From Halanaerobiales bacterium (GTDB lineage Bacteria > Bacillota_F > Halanaerobiia > Halanaerobiales > DTU029), in contig JADQBV010000386.1 in the NCBI GenBank assembly GCA_016278415.1, positions 1 to 12,697 of the forward strand: a stretch of 12,697 nt of DNA, written 5' to 3'. The position numbers and the translations under genes were made by a program. The notes beneath the pieces are model-generated. The model saw only the letters and a program-made list of their open reading frames with translations, made no database searches and had not been told where the DNA came from. This document shows positions 1 to 7,232 of this stretch, one piece after another (within the stretch, counting starts at the first letter, position 1; every line of letters begins with the position of its first letter).

Positions 1-131
1 TCAATTGTCTTCTGTAAAGATTCAGAGTTCATATATGCCAGCATTAATACCTCTCTACTATCCACATCTTGTAAGATAGCCGGCACTAGACCCTGTTCAT
101 TAAACTTAATTTCTTCAAATATCTCTTTCAT
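1..131 (-). CDS. hisI: Phosphoribosyl-AMP cyclohydrolase HisI, N-terminal part (cut by window edge)
   Basis: The first 43 codons are visible; the gene runs off the left edge. HisI hydrolyses the purine ring of phosphoribosyl-AMP, the third step of histidine synthesis, in the cytoplasm with zinc and magnesium. The visible part reads MKEIFEEIKFNEQGLVPAIL and continues with a QDVDSREVLMLAYMN segment, which is the typical start of the HisI domain. The ATG at 131 is preceded by GGGGTG with an 8-nt spacer. It follows hisF by about 40 bp in the same direction, so it is the next operon gene. Whether it is fused to HisE (phosphoribosyl-ATP pyrophosphatase), as in many bacteria, cannot be seen here. 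Confidence 0.9.
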   Translation of the reverse strand, partial: MKEIFEEIKFNEQGLVPAILQDVDSREVLMLAYMNSESLQKTI

Positions 132-171
132 CAAATATACACCCCAAATATTAAATTATATTTCATACCAT

Positions 172-1020
172 CTATTCTATACGTGTAGGTATTCCTTCAT
201 CAGCTAGATATTCTTTTACTTCTTTAATTGTATATTGTTTTTCATGAAAAATCGAAGCAGCTAAAACTGCATCCGCCTTCCCAGCTAATAGTGCATCCCG
301 TAGATGCTCTGGACTACCAGCACCACCTGAAGCTATAACAGGAATATTAACAGATGTAGATATTGCCTCGAGTATCTCCAGATCATAACCATCTTTTGTA
401 CCATCTGCATCCATACTGGTCAGAAGAATCTCTCCTGCTCCAAGCTCTTCAACTTTCTTTGCCCATTTCACTGCATCAATGCCAGTTGGTTTTCGTCCTC
501 CATGTATATAAACTTCCCAGCCTAATTCACCATCTTCAAGGTTCTGACATCTAATAGACTCATCTTCAACTATAAAATCCCGTGCTTCCATTTTAGATTC
601 ATCTATATCTGAGCCAGATCTACGCCGTGCATCAATTGCCACAACAATACACTGATTACCAAACCTATTTGCCCCTTCAGATATAATCTCAGGGTTTTTA
701 ATCGCAGCAGAATTGACCGATACTTTATCAGCACCTGCCACCAATATATCCCTCATATCATCAACTGTCCTAATACCTCCACCAATTGTAAAAGGGATAA
801 ATACTTTAGAAGCGGTCTCTTTAACAATATCTATCATTATATCCCTTTCATCATGAGAAGCAGTAATATCCAAGAAGACCAATTCATCAGCCTCTTCTTT
901 GTCATAATAAATAGCCATCTCTACAGGATCACCCTCATCCCTTAGCTTAACAAAGTTAATCCCTTTTACCACACGACCATCCTTAACATCTAAACATGGA
1001 ATTATTCGTCTGGTCAGCAT
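172..1020 (-). CDS. hisF: Imidazole glycerol phosphate synthase cyclase subunit HisF, with an internal insertion
   Basis: HisF is a (beta/alpha)8 barrel that uses ammonia from HisH to turn PRFAR into imidazole glycerol phosphate and AICAR. The catalytic Asp11 (IIPCLDV) and Asp130 (VVAIDAR) are present, as are the phosphate-binding GGGIR (80-84), [12 protein letters not shown] (202-213) and SGGAG (231-235) segments. I chose the ATG at 1020 (MLTRR): GAGGTGA lies just upstream, whereas the GTG at 1029 overlaps that ribosome binding site. The protein has 282 residues against about 253 usually. The excess lies at about residues 134-167, an acidic stretch between DARR and WEVYIHGG that replaces a short turn in typical HisF. 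The flanking motifs are intact, so the enzyme is probably active. hisA ends about 10 bp upstream. Confidence 0.95.
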   Translation of the reverse strand: MLTRRIIPCLDVKDGRVVKGINFVKLRDEGDPVEMAIYYDKEEADELVFLDITASHDERDIMIDIVKETASKVFIPFTIGGGIRTVDDMRDILVAGADKVSVNSAAIKNPEIISEGANRFGNQCIVVAIDARRRSGSDIDESKMEARDFIVEDESIRCQNLEDGELGWEVYIHGGRKPTGIDAVKWAKKVEELGAGEILLTSMDADGTKDGYDLEILEAISTSVNIPVIASGGAGSPEHLRDALLAGKADAVLAASIFHEKQYTIKEVKEYLADEGIPTRIE

Positions 1021-1030
1021 TATTATCACC

Positions 1031-1753
1031 TCATTTCAATTTCGCATTAAGTTCTTCAATGTTCTCAGAAATTTCTCCAGCATAAAGGGCTTTACCCACT
1101 ATAACACTGGCTATATCTATTTTAACTAATTCTTCAAGGTCTTCAAAAGAAGAAACCCCTCCAGAAGCAACTAAATCAATATCATTAATTTGATTGTATT
1201 TCTTCAGACCAACTAGATCAGGGCCTTCCAATGTTCCATCTTTACTAATATCTGTATAGATAAAGACTTTAACACCATAGTCCTTCATCTCTTCAATCAT
1301 CTCTTCAACAGTCTTTTGACTATCTTCTAACCATCCATTGACTGCTACCTTACCATCCTTTGCATCAACACCTACAACAATCTTTTCTGAACCATGTTTC
1401 TCCACCGCTGCCTTTACTACCTCAGGTTTCTGTAAGGCAATAGTCCCTAATATTACTCGATCGACTCCTGATTGGAGATAGTTATCAATAATATCAAGTG
1501 AACGGATTCCCCCACCAAGTTGAACTGGAATATCTAAAGCAGCTGTTATTTCCTTAATTATTTCTAAATTAACAGGCTTACCATCTTTAGCCCCATCTAG
1601 ATCCACCACATGAAGCCTTGTTGCACCTTGCTCCTGCCAGTGTTTGGCCATCTCGAGTGGCTCCTGACTATAGATTGTTTCTCTATTGTAATCACCTTTA
1701 ACAAGTCTTACACAACGTCCATCTCTTAGATCAATTGCTGGAATTATTTTCAC
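1031..1753 (-). CDS. hisA: ProFAR isomerase HisA
   Basis: HisA catalyses the Amadori isomerisation of ProFAR to PRFAR. It is a 240-residue (beta/alpha)8 barrel of normal length. Visible hallmarks are catalytic Asp8 ([10 protein letters not shown]) and Asp130 (VVGVDAKDG), the VDLDGAKDG strand (50-58), the phosphate loop GGGIRS (80-85), [14 protein letters not shown] (167-180) and ASGGVSS (196-202). The start is probably the GTG at 1753 (MKIIPAID), 6 nt after GAGGTGG. An upstream in-frame GTG at 1768 would add five residues and overlap that site. The gene begins inside the end of hisH (23-bp overlap), which suggests translational coupling. Confidence 0.95.
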   Translation of the reverse strand: MKIIPAIDLRDGRCVRLVKGDYNRETIYSQEPLEMAKHWQEQGATRLHVVDLDGAKDGKPVNLEIIKEITAALDIPVQLGGGIRSLDIIDNYLQSGVDRVILGTIALQKPEVVKAAVEKHGSEKIVVGVDAKDGKVAVNGWLEDSQKTVEEMIEEMKDYGVKVFIYTDISKDGTLEGPDLVGLKKYNQINDIDLVASGGVSSFEDLEELVKIDIASVIVGKALYAGEISENIEELNAKLK

Positions 1754-2363
1754 TATAAACCACCTCACAAAAATTTCTTAACGTCTGTAACCCTGATGCG
1801 CTGCTTTTTTCAGGATGACACTGCATACCCCAAACATTATCTTTTCTTACAACTGAAGCGAAATCAGTTTGACCATATTGTGTTTTAGCAAGAACATAAT
1901 TATCACTCTTTGGAGCAACATAATAACTATGTACAAAGTAATAATATTTCCCACTAAGTCCATCAAAAACAGGATCATCTTTTACAAGTTCTACCTGATT
2001 CCAACCCATATGAGGAATCTTTCCTACTTTTTCCTTTTCAAATTTAACAACCTCGCCAGGAATCAAACCAAGTCCTGGTATATCATCTGCCTCATCACTT
2101 TTATCTAACAATAACTGCATCCCCAAACAGATACCAAAGAAAGGTTTCCCGGCCGCAACCTCTTCCATGATAACCTCTTCAAAACCCATCTTTCTAAGAT
2201 TATTCATGCCTTCCCCAAAAGCACCAACACCAGGTAGGATAATACCATCACTTCTCTTAATATCCTCATAATCCCTAGTTAAGACTACTTCGATATTAAG
2301 AAATTTAAAGGCCTTCACAACACTACCCAGGTTACCAATATCATAATCTATTATGGCAATCAT
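1731..2363 (-). CDS. hisH: Imidazole glycerol phosphate synthase glutaminase subunit HisH
   Basis: HisH is a class I glutamine amidotransferase that hydrolyses glutamine and channels ammonia to HisF. The triad is visible: Cys79 in FFGICLGMQLL, and His183 and Glu185 in QCHPEKSS. The oxyanion-strand region LPGVGAFGEGM (43-53) is also present. The 210-residue length is normal. I chose the ATG at 2363 (MIAIIDYDIGN), preceded by AGAAGGTG; the longer frame would start at a GTG that is part of that site. It lies about 50 bp downstream of hisB, and its 3' end overlaps the start of hisA. Confidence 0.94.
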   Translation of the reverse strand: MIAIIDYDIGNLGSVVKAFKFLNIEVVLTRDYEDIKRSDGIILPGVGAFGEGMNNLRKMGFEEVIMEEVAAGKPFFGICLGMQLLLDKSDEADDIPGLGLIPGEVVKFEKEKVGKIPHMGWNQVELVKDDPVFDGLSGKYYYFVHSYYVAPKSDNYVLAKTQYGQTDFASVVRKDNVWGMQCHPEKSSASGLQTLRNFCEVVYSENNSSN

Positions 2364-2416
2364 TAATTTCTTCACCTTCTCTTAAAAAATTCTTATCAAA
2401 TACTTATGTAAATAGA

Positions 2417-3016
2417 TCAGCTTAAACTACCTTTAGTTGACATCGGATTATTTCCCAACCTTTCATCTATTTCTAAAGCCTGATCAAGGGCACGTCCAAA
2501 AGCCTTAAAACAGGCCTCAATAAGATGATGTGCATTACCCGAGTTAATCATTCTTATGTGTAGAGTCATTCCACAATTATTAGTTAAGGCCCTGAAAAAC
2601 TCTTCAAACAACTCTACAGGGAAATCACCAACTAATTCTCGAGAGAATTCTAGATTATCTCTAAAATAAGGCCTTCCGCTTAGATCCAGTACAACCTGTA
2701 CTAGGGTTTCGTCCATTGGTAAAGTAAAATAACCATAGCGTCTAATTCCTGCTTTATCTCCCAGTGCTTTACTAATTGCTTGACCTAATACAATACCTAC
2801 ATCTTCAATAGTATGGTGTTCATCAACATAAAGATCTCCATCAACTTCAATATCCATATCAATAAAACCATGATAACAGAATAATTCCAAGATATGATCA
2901 AAAAAACCGATACCTGTATCAATACTTATATCCCCACTACCATTTAAATCAAGCTTTAACTTTATCTCGGTCTCTTTTGTATTTCTTTCCATCTCAATCT
3001 TTTTAAATTTAGTCAT
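2417..3016 (-). CDS. hisB: Imidazoleglycerol-phosphate dehydratase HisB (monofunctional)
   Basis: HisB dehydrates imidazole glycerol phosphate to imidazole acetol phosphate, using two manganese ions bound by histidine-rich motifs. Visible signatures are FDHILELF (39-46), DEHHTIEDVGI (65-75), GMTLHI (149-154) and NAHHLIEACFKAFG (161-174). The 199-residue length fits the dehydratase alone; there is no HAD phosphatase domain as in the E. coli fusion. I prefer the ATG at 3016 (MTKFKK), 5 nt after GGTGG; an ATG at 3028 is possible but has a poor ribosome binding site. hisB now lies 384 bp from hisD because of the inserted element at 3061-3403. Without that element its ATG would overlap the hisD stop as ATGA. 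Confidence 0.94.
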   Translation of the reverse strand: MTKFKKIEMERNTKETEIKLKLDLNGSGDISIDTGIGFFDHILELFCYHGFIDMDIEVDGDLYVDEHHTIEDVGIVLGQAISKALGDKAGIRRYGYFTLPMDETLVQVVLDLSGRPYFRDNLEFSRELVGDFPVELFEEFFRALTNNCGMTLHIRMINSGNAHHLIEACFKAFGRALDQALEIDERLGNNPMSTKGSLS

Positions 3017-3051
3017 TGCACCCACCATTTCTTAAAAATTTTTTTACTTTT

Positions 3052-3060
3052 TTTAAACCT
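3052..3060. repeat. Target-site duplication, left copy
   Basis: TTTAAACCT here is repeated exactly at 3404-3412, immediately outside the two ends of the inverted-repeat element. A 9-bp flanking direct repeat is the expected trace of a DDE-transposase insertion. Confidence 0.75.
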
Positions 3061-3403
3061 AGAACTTTTGCTATTTAACTGAATGAATTTTAAAAGTCTC
3101 CAGTTGTGTATTGATTTTAAGAAGCTGCTTAGCAAAATAACTGTCTCACTGCCCCTTCATTATAAACGAAAGGTCGGGCCAGCACTAGCCCATCGAGGGC
3201 GTCGAAACACAAAAGTGAGTTTTATTTTGTTGCACCACAGGCACCACGATTCTATTATAACCTTCACATTAGTGACGCTTCTTAAATGAAAGAGTAACTG
3301 AGGTTTAGACTTTTTCATGAATGAAGTTCAGCTAAATTCTCTTTTTAATAACGCAATGATAATTTAGAAATTAGGCCATCGAGGCCGTCATAGCAAAAGT
3401 TTA
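3061..3403. mobile_element. MITE-like non-autonomous element inserted between hisD and hisB
   Basis: This 343-bp segment has perfect 12-bp inverted repeats near its ends, AACTTTTGCTAT (3063-3074) and ATAGCAAAAGTT (3390-3401), each 2 bp inside a 9-bp direct repeat TTTAAACCT. It is palindromic further inward: AAAAGTCT (3092-3099) with AGACTTTT (3307-3314), TTTAAGAAGC (3116-3125) with GCTTCTTAAA (3277-3286), and CAAAATAA plus CTCACT (3133-3150) with AGTGAG plus TTATTTTG (3214-3229). Two copies of a small hairpin with an ATCGA loop occur at 3188-3200 and 3374-3386. I see no transposase; the 68-codon frame at 3083-3289 on the plus strand looks like chance. The minus-strand hisD stop codon TAA (3403-3401) is the edge of the element. 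The transposase family is unresolved. Confidence 0.8.
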
Positions 3404-4675
3404 TTTAAACCTCACCTTTATTGCCTGAGCATGTGCATCAAGCCCCTCCAATTCAGCAAGCCGAACCACATCATCCTTAACCTTTGCTAGTTCTTCTTTT
3501 TGATAAAAAATGATACTAGACTTTTTCAAGAAATCATCTGTATTCAATGGTGATGCAAAACGGGCAGTTCCACTAGTGGGAAGTACATGATTAGGACCGG
3601 CCATGTAATCACCAAGGGGTTCTGATGAATAATCACCTATAAAGATAGCCCCCGCATTCTTTATCTTACCAAGGTATTTAAATGGTTCGCTAACTAATAA
3701 TTCGAAATGCTCTGGAGCAAAAAGATTCACTAGTTCTATACCAGTTTCCAGCTCTTCCACCAAAATCACTGTTCCATTATCAGTGATTGCCTTTTCAGCA
3801 ATTTCTTTTCTGGAAAGAGCATTAAGCTGTTCTTTTACAGCATTTATTACGCTTCTGGCTAAATTTTCATCTGTAGTAAGTAAAGTAGAAACCGCTAGAG
3901 GATCATGCTCTGCTTGAGACAAAAGATCAGCAGCGATAAATTCAGGATTAGCTGTTTTATCTGCTAATATTAGTACTTCACTAGGACCAGCTAGCATATC
4001 TATATCTACAATACCATATACCAATTTTTTAGCTAATGTAACATAAATATTTCCTGGGCCTACAATTTTATCAACAGCCCCAATAGATTCCGTCCCAAAA
4101 GCAAGTGCAGCTATTGCCTGTGCCCCACCTAGTTTATAGATTTCCTCAACACCAATCTCATTTGCAGCTACCAATGTATAGGGGTTTACTTTTCCCTCTT
4201 TGTCAGGTGGTGAGACCACCACTATTTCTTCTACACCTGCTACCTTGGCTGGAACCACTGTCATCACTACCGAAGATGGGTAAGCTGCCCTTCCACCTGG
4301 TACATATGCACCAATCCGTCTTAAGGGATTTATCAACTGACCAGTCATACCCTTATTATAGTCAAACCAATTCTGCCTAAGTTGTTTTTGGTGAAAATCA
4401 CTAACATTTTGAATAGACTTTCTCAAAGATTCTATATATTTATCATCAACTAATTTATAGGCCTCTTCTATCTCTTCTACAGAAACCCTTAAATTATCCA
4501 GTTCCACTCCATCAAATTTTGCAGTATATTTCTTAACAGCCTTATCACCATTAACTCGTACATCATTAATAATCTCTTCTACTATCTTAGTACGGTCATC
4601 TTGAAAGTTAAAAGTGTTTTTAGCTAATATTTCATCTACCTTATCTTTATCTGCCGGGTATTTTAATAACTTCAT
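3401..4675 (-). CDS. hisD: Histidinol dehydrogenase HisD
   Basis: HisD oxidises L-histidinol to histidine in two NAD-dependent steps with a catalytic zinc. The zinc-ligand positions are present: Gln254 and His257 (SQAEHDP), Asp356 (GDYMAGPNH) and His415 (DAHAQAI). The catalytic pair Glu322-His323 (PEHFELL) and the GPGNIYVTLAKK (206-217) and AGPSEVLILAD (229-239) segments are intact. At 424 residues the length is near normal. The start is the ATG at 4675 (MKLLKYP), with AAAGGAGA upstream. The gene begins 13 bp after hisG. Its stop codon comes from the edge of the inserted element; before insertion the frame would have read 12 codons further. No catalytic residue lies in the affected tail, so function is probably kept. 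Confidence 0.94.
   Translation of the reverse strand: MKLLKYPADKDKVDEILAKNTFNFQDDRTKIVEEIINDVRVNGDKAVKKYTAKFDGVELDNLRVSVEEIEEAYKLVDDKYIESLRKSIQNVSDFHQKQLRQNWFDYNKGMTGQLINPLRRIGAYVPGGRAAYPSSVVMTVVPAKVAGVEEIVVVSPPDKEGKVNPYTLVAANEIGVEEIYKLGGAQAIAALAFGTESIGAVDKIVGPGNIYVTLAKKLVYGIVDIDMLAGPSEVLILADKTANPEFIAADLLSQAEHDPLAVSTLLTTDENLARSVINAVKEQLNALSRKEIAEKAITDNGTVILVEELETGIELVNLFAPEHFELLVSEPFKYLGKIKNAGAIFIGDYSSEPLGDYMAGPNHVLPTSGTARFASPLNTDDFLKKSSIIFYQKEELAKVKDDVVRLAELEGLDAHAQAIKVRFK
3404..3412. repeat. Target-site duplication, right copy (inside hisD)
   Basis: This is the second copy of TTTAAACCT. On the minus strand it encodes the last three residues of HisD (Arg-Phe-Lys), so the element entered the hisD coding sequence or its very end. 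Confidence 0.75.
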
Positions 4676-4688
4676 TTTGATTCTCCTT

Positions 4689-5342
4689 TCATTCGATTTC
4701 AGAAACACTTTTCTCTATCTCTAACATTAAATTACTGATAATATCGTACTTTGTCTTATAACTCACATTATTAACAATAAGTCGAGATGATGATTCCACT
4801 ATATCTGCAATGGGTAATAATTTATTCTTCCGTAATGTAGTACCAGTAGATGTAATATCAACAATCACATCAGCTAGATCAACTAATGGTGATAATTCTA
4901 CTGAACCATTAAGATAAATAGTCTCAACTTGTATTCCATATTTTTGAAAAAATCTCTTTGTAATGTTTGGGAAAGATGTTGCAACACGGCTATGCTCAGG
5001 TATGTCCTTAATATCAGTAATACCTGTTTCTTCAGGAACAGCAACAACTAATTTACACCAACCAACTTTTAGATCTGCAAGTTCATAAAGCCTTTTGCCA
5101 TGTTCCAAGATAACATCTTTACCGGTAATTCCAATATCTGCTGCCCCATGTTCTACATACACAGGGACATCTTTTGGCTTAGCTAAAAGAAAAGAGTTTC
5201 CAGTTTTCTCATCTGTAAAAACTAACTTACGTGATATTTCTTCAATATCAAGGTCTTCTGATATAAAATTTGCTTTCTTTAATATATCAACAACTACACC
5301 CATCAAACGACCTTTAGGTAAGGCTGTAATTATATCTGCCAT
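4689..5342 (-). CDS. hisG: ATP phosphoribosyltransferase catalytic subunit HisG, short form
   Basis: HisG joins ATP and PRPP to make phosphoribosyl-ATP, the committed and normally histidine-inhibited step. At 217 residues it is the short form without the C-terminal regulatory domain, which works as a complex with HisZ. Visible features are ITALPKGRL (5-13), the AADIGITGKD segment (67-76) and the PRPP-binding loop VDITSTGTTLRKN (161-173). The start is the ATG at 5342, 7 nt after GGAGG. The ORF overlaps the last 13 bp of hisZ, so the two subunits are probably translationally coupled. Confidence 0.95.
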   Translation of the reverse strand: MADIITALPKGRLMGVVVDILKKANFISEDLDIEEISRKLVFTDEKTGNSFLLAKPKDVPVYVEHGAADIGITGKDVILEHGKRLYELADLKVGWCKLVVAVPEETGITDIKDIPEHSRVATSFPNITKRFFQKYGIQVETIYLNGSVELSPLVDLADVIVDITSTGTTLRKNKLLPIADIVESSSRLIVNNVSYKTKYDIISNLMLEIEKSVSEIE

Positions 5343-6604
5343 AATGTTTCCTCCCAACCCTGTTTCAATTCTAAAGTTCTTTTATTCTTATCATTTAAAT
5401 TATTGATTTCTAACTCATTCTCTGATTTAAAAGTTAAAGTCCTCTTCAAACCATTTCCCTTTAAATTATTAACGATCTCCCTATCCTGATGACCACCCTC
5501 AGTTAAGACCACAATTAAACCCTTAGCTCTTAATTTCTTTGCTAAACTTAAAGCCAGGATCTCAGTACCTTCATTAGCAATAATCAATTCATCAATATTA
5601 CCTTGTTTATTGTCATATCCCTGTCTTTTAAGAGCCAGTCTAACCCTTTCTATTCCTATAGCAAAGCCAATAGCAGGAATTTTTCTTCCACTATATTTTT
5701 TTAATAAATTATCATATCTTCCACCACCACATATGGTATAACCTAATTTTTCAGTAAAGCCTTCAAAAACAAGACCGGTATAATAATCAAATCCTCTAAT
5801 CAAACCTAAGTCAAAAGTTATATAGTCAGCAAATCCATAGCTTTCAAGATAGTTATATATTTTTCTTAAATTTTTGATAGCCTCTTTAGAATCCTCATTA
5901 TTAACTATTTTTTGGGCATCCTCCAAGATATCCAATCTACCTCTTAATAGAGGTATTGTTTTTAGAGTATCCTTATCAGGAATATTTAGTTCCATTATGT
6001 AATTGTTCAATCCAACAAGGTCCTTTTTATTTAAATATGTTTTAATGTCAAATTCTAGATCTTCATCTAATTCCAACTCTTTAATTATACCATTTAAATA
6101 TCCAGCATGACCTATATCTATTTTAAAATCTTTAATACCTGTTTTTTGAAGAGATTCTATAGCTAATATAATAGCCTCCGCATCAGCTAGGTAACTTTTT
6201 TCTCCAATAAATTCAACACCAAGTTGGTATATTTCTCTATTCTTTCCTGTCTGTGGTTGGTCATATCTAAAAACTGAAGCACTATATGATAACCTTAAAG
6301 GTAGTTCTACTTCATTTAAGCGCGTAGATAGGGTACGAGCAATAGGGGCAGTCATTTCTGGCCTTAATGCCAATATATTCCCTTCATAATCTATAAATTT
6401 ATATAATTTTTTATCCAATGTTCTTCCCATACCCTCAGTAAGTGATTCAAAATACTCTAATGTTGGTGTAATTATAGGTCGATAACCCCATAATTTAAAT
6501 ACACCACTAATATCTTTCTCTATACTTTTCAACTCTGCTGCAACCCCTGGCAAGTAACTTTTCATTCCACCAGGTGATTTTAATATATTATTTGTTTTTT
6601 TCAT
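5330..6604 (-). CDS. hisZ: ATP phosphoribosyltransferase regulatory subunit HisZ
   Basis: HisZ is a histidyl-tRNA-synthetase paralogue that lacks aminoacylation activity and makes short HisG active and histidine-sensitive. The HisRS-like core is visible: RPEMTAPIAR (81-90), FRYDQPQTGKNREIYQLG (112-129), GLIRGFDYYTGLVFEGF (267-283) and CGGGRYDNL (292-300). Residues 335-424 look like a divergent anticodon-binding-type domain. HisZ rather than true HisS is inferred from its place directly before a short-form hisG and its moderately divergent C-terminus. The ATG at 6604 has GGAAGG 7 nt upstream. It is the first gene of the operon, behind the promoter at 6649-6677. Confidence 0.92.
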   Translation of the reverse strand: MKKTNNILKSPGGMKSYLPGVAAELKSIEKDISGVFKLWGYRPIITPTLEYFESLTEGMGRTLDKKLYKFIDYEGNILALRPEMTAPIARTLSTRLNEVELPLRLSYSASVFRYDQPQTGKNREIYQLGVEFIGEKSYLADAEAIILAIESLQKTGIKDFKIDIGHAGYLNGIIKELELDEDLEFDIKTYLNKKDLVGLNNYIMELNIPDKDTLKTIPLLRGRLDILEDAQKIVNNEDSKEAIKNLRKIYNYLESYGFADYITFDLGLIRGFDYYTGLVFEGFTEKLGYTICGGGRYDNLLKKYSGRKIPAIGFAIGIERVRLALKRQGYDNKQGNIDELIIANEGTEILALSLAKKLRAKGLIVVLTEGGHQDREIVNNLKGNGLKRTLTFKSENELEINNLNDKNKRTLELKQGWEETLWQI

Positions 6605-6644
6605 ATCAAGACCTTCCTTTATTATTTTAATACTTTAATTTACT

Positions 6645-6670
6645 AAAGAATATAACACATAATATTCTTT
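6645..6670. promoter_or_regulatory. Palindromic operator candidate in the his promoter
   Basis: Perfect 9-bp arms AAAGAATAT (6645-6653) and ATATTCTTT (6662-6670) are separated by 8 bp. The palindrome fills the space between -35 and -10 and covers most of the -10, an ideal repressor position. The same AAAGAATAT half-site recurs at 6866-6874. A TrpR-like regulator (YerC/HisR) has been proposed for his genes in some Firmicutes, but the binding protein here is unknown. Confidence 0.55.
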
Positions 6671-6677
6671 CTGTCAA
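6649..6677 (-). promoter_or_regulatory. Promoter of the his operon
   Basis: On the minus strand TTGACA (6677-6672) and TATATT (6654-6649) are separated by exactly 17 bp, close to the housekeeping consensus. The expected start near 6642 leaves a leader of only about 40 nt, too short for a T-box. I found no T-box antiterminator sequence here. Confidence 0.8.
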
Positions 6678-6679
6678 CA

Positions 6680-6950
6680 TATTTTATACAATTAATTGGA
6701 AATTTAATTATATTTATAACATATTTTATTAAGTAATTAGGTTCTTCTTCATTTTAATTGGCGAGAAACGTCCGATTATTTTGCTATTACTTGCTGGTGT
6801 AAAGTCGAAATACTTTCTACTAAAATTTGAACTGTAAGTGTATCTTAGTTACTATAGCTTATTAAAAAGAATATTTTATACTTAAAGCAACTTTAATGCA
6901 AAAATACCTTAAAATAATCATAAAAAACCTAAAACTATTCTAACTGTTAA
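6680..6950. other. AT-rich spacer upstream of the his promoter
   Basis: I see no gene here. It holds one copy of the operator half-site (6866-6874) and an imperfect hairpin at 6756-6777 (AATTGG...CCGATT, with mismatches) without a T-tract. A 13-bp direct repeat AAGAATATTTTAT occurs at 6867-6879 and 7181-7193 and could be chance in such AT-rich DNA. Confidence 0.5.
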
Positions 6951-6952
6951 TA

Positions 6953-7175
6953 TGTGGATATTCCTGTGGATAACTTTAGAGTTACAACTTAAACCCTCCT
7001 AGCCATTATAGCAGTAAATAGACAATAACGACAAAAATAGTATACTTTAAGGGTATAATATGTTATATTTTTGGATAATTTTATATTTTTATTACTTATG
7101 ATGACAAAAAAAGCCACATAGAATACTGCGGCTTAATTATCAACAATTATATATATTTTTCTAAACTTATCCACA
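6953..7175. promoter_or_regulatory. Cluster of DnaA-box-like 9-mers
   Basis: Two exact consensus DnaA boxes are present: TGTGGATAA (6965-6973, complement orientation) and TTATCCACA (7167-7175). Three one-mismatch boxes accompany them: TGTGGATAT (6953-6961), TTTGGATAA (7070-7078) and TTATCAACA (7137-7145). The first two are head to tail, 12 bp apart. The surroundings are very AT-rich. All genes on both sides run the same way and none is a replication gene, so a regulatory or DnaA-titrating cluster is likelier than the chromosomal origin. Confidence 0.45.
7104..7134 (-). terminator. Intrinsic terminator downstream of the DNA glycosylase gene
   Basis: In minus-strand RNA, AAGCCGCA pairs with UGUGGCUU (8 bp, one G-U) around an 8-nt loop, followed by an uninterrupted U-run (7110-7104). 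It lies about 100 bp after the stop of the upstream gene and separates it from the his promoter. Confidence 0.7.
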
Positions 7176-7203
7176 ATTTTAAGAATATTTTATGATTTTA
7201 AGG

Positions 7204-7232
7204 AAAAATATCATGCTTTCCTTGATATTTTT
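7204..7232. terminator. AT-rich hairpin directly after the DNA glycosylase stop codon
   Basis: AAAAATATCA (7204-7213) and TGATATTTTT (7223-7232) form a perfect 10-bp stem with a 9-nt loop. It abuts the stop codon at 7233. It contains a single G-C pair, so it is at best a weak terminator. Confidence 0.4.

Noticed and set aside
363..554. Plus-strand frames at 363-554, 1869-2108, 4105-4380, 5095-5406, 7192-7377, 8377-8625, 9905-10111 and 11565-11780
   Set aside because: All lie antisense to well-supported genes, have low-complexity or unnatural composition, and show no family motifs.
3083..3289. 68-codon plus-strand frame inside the inserted element
   Set aside because: It lies against the direction of all genes, has no ribosome binding site that I can see, and overlaps the palindromic arms of the element; no recognisable domain.
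6605..6660. T-box or his attenuator upstream of hisZ
   Set aside because: The predicted leader is only about 40 nt, and the conserved T-box antiterminator sequence is absent from the whole gap.
6953..7175. Chromosomal replication origin
   Set aside because: DnaA boxes are present, but genes on both sides run in the same direction and no dnaA, dnaN, gidA or rpmH is nearby; kept only as a DnaA-box cluster.
6867..7193. Insertion flanked by the 13-bp direct repeat AAGAATATTTTAT
   Set aside because: No terminal inverted repeats accompany it, and the repeated sequence is so AT-rich that chance is a fair explanation.
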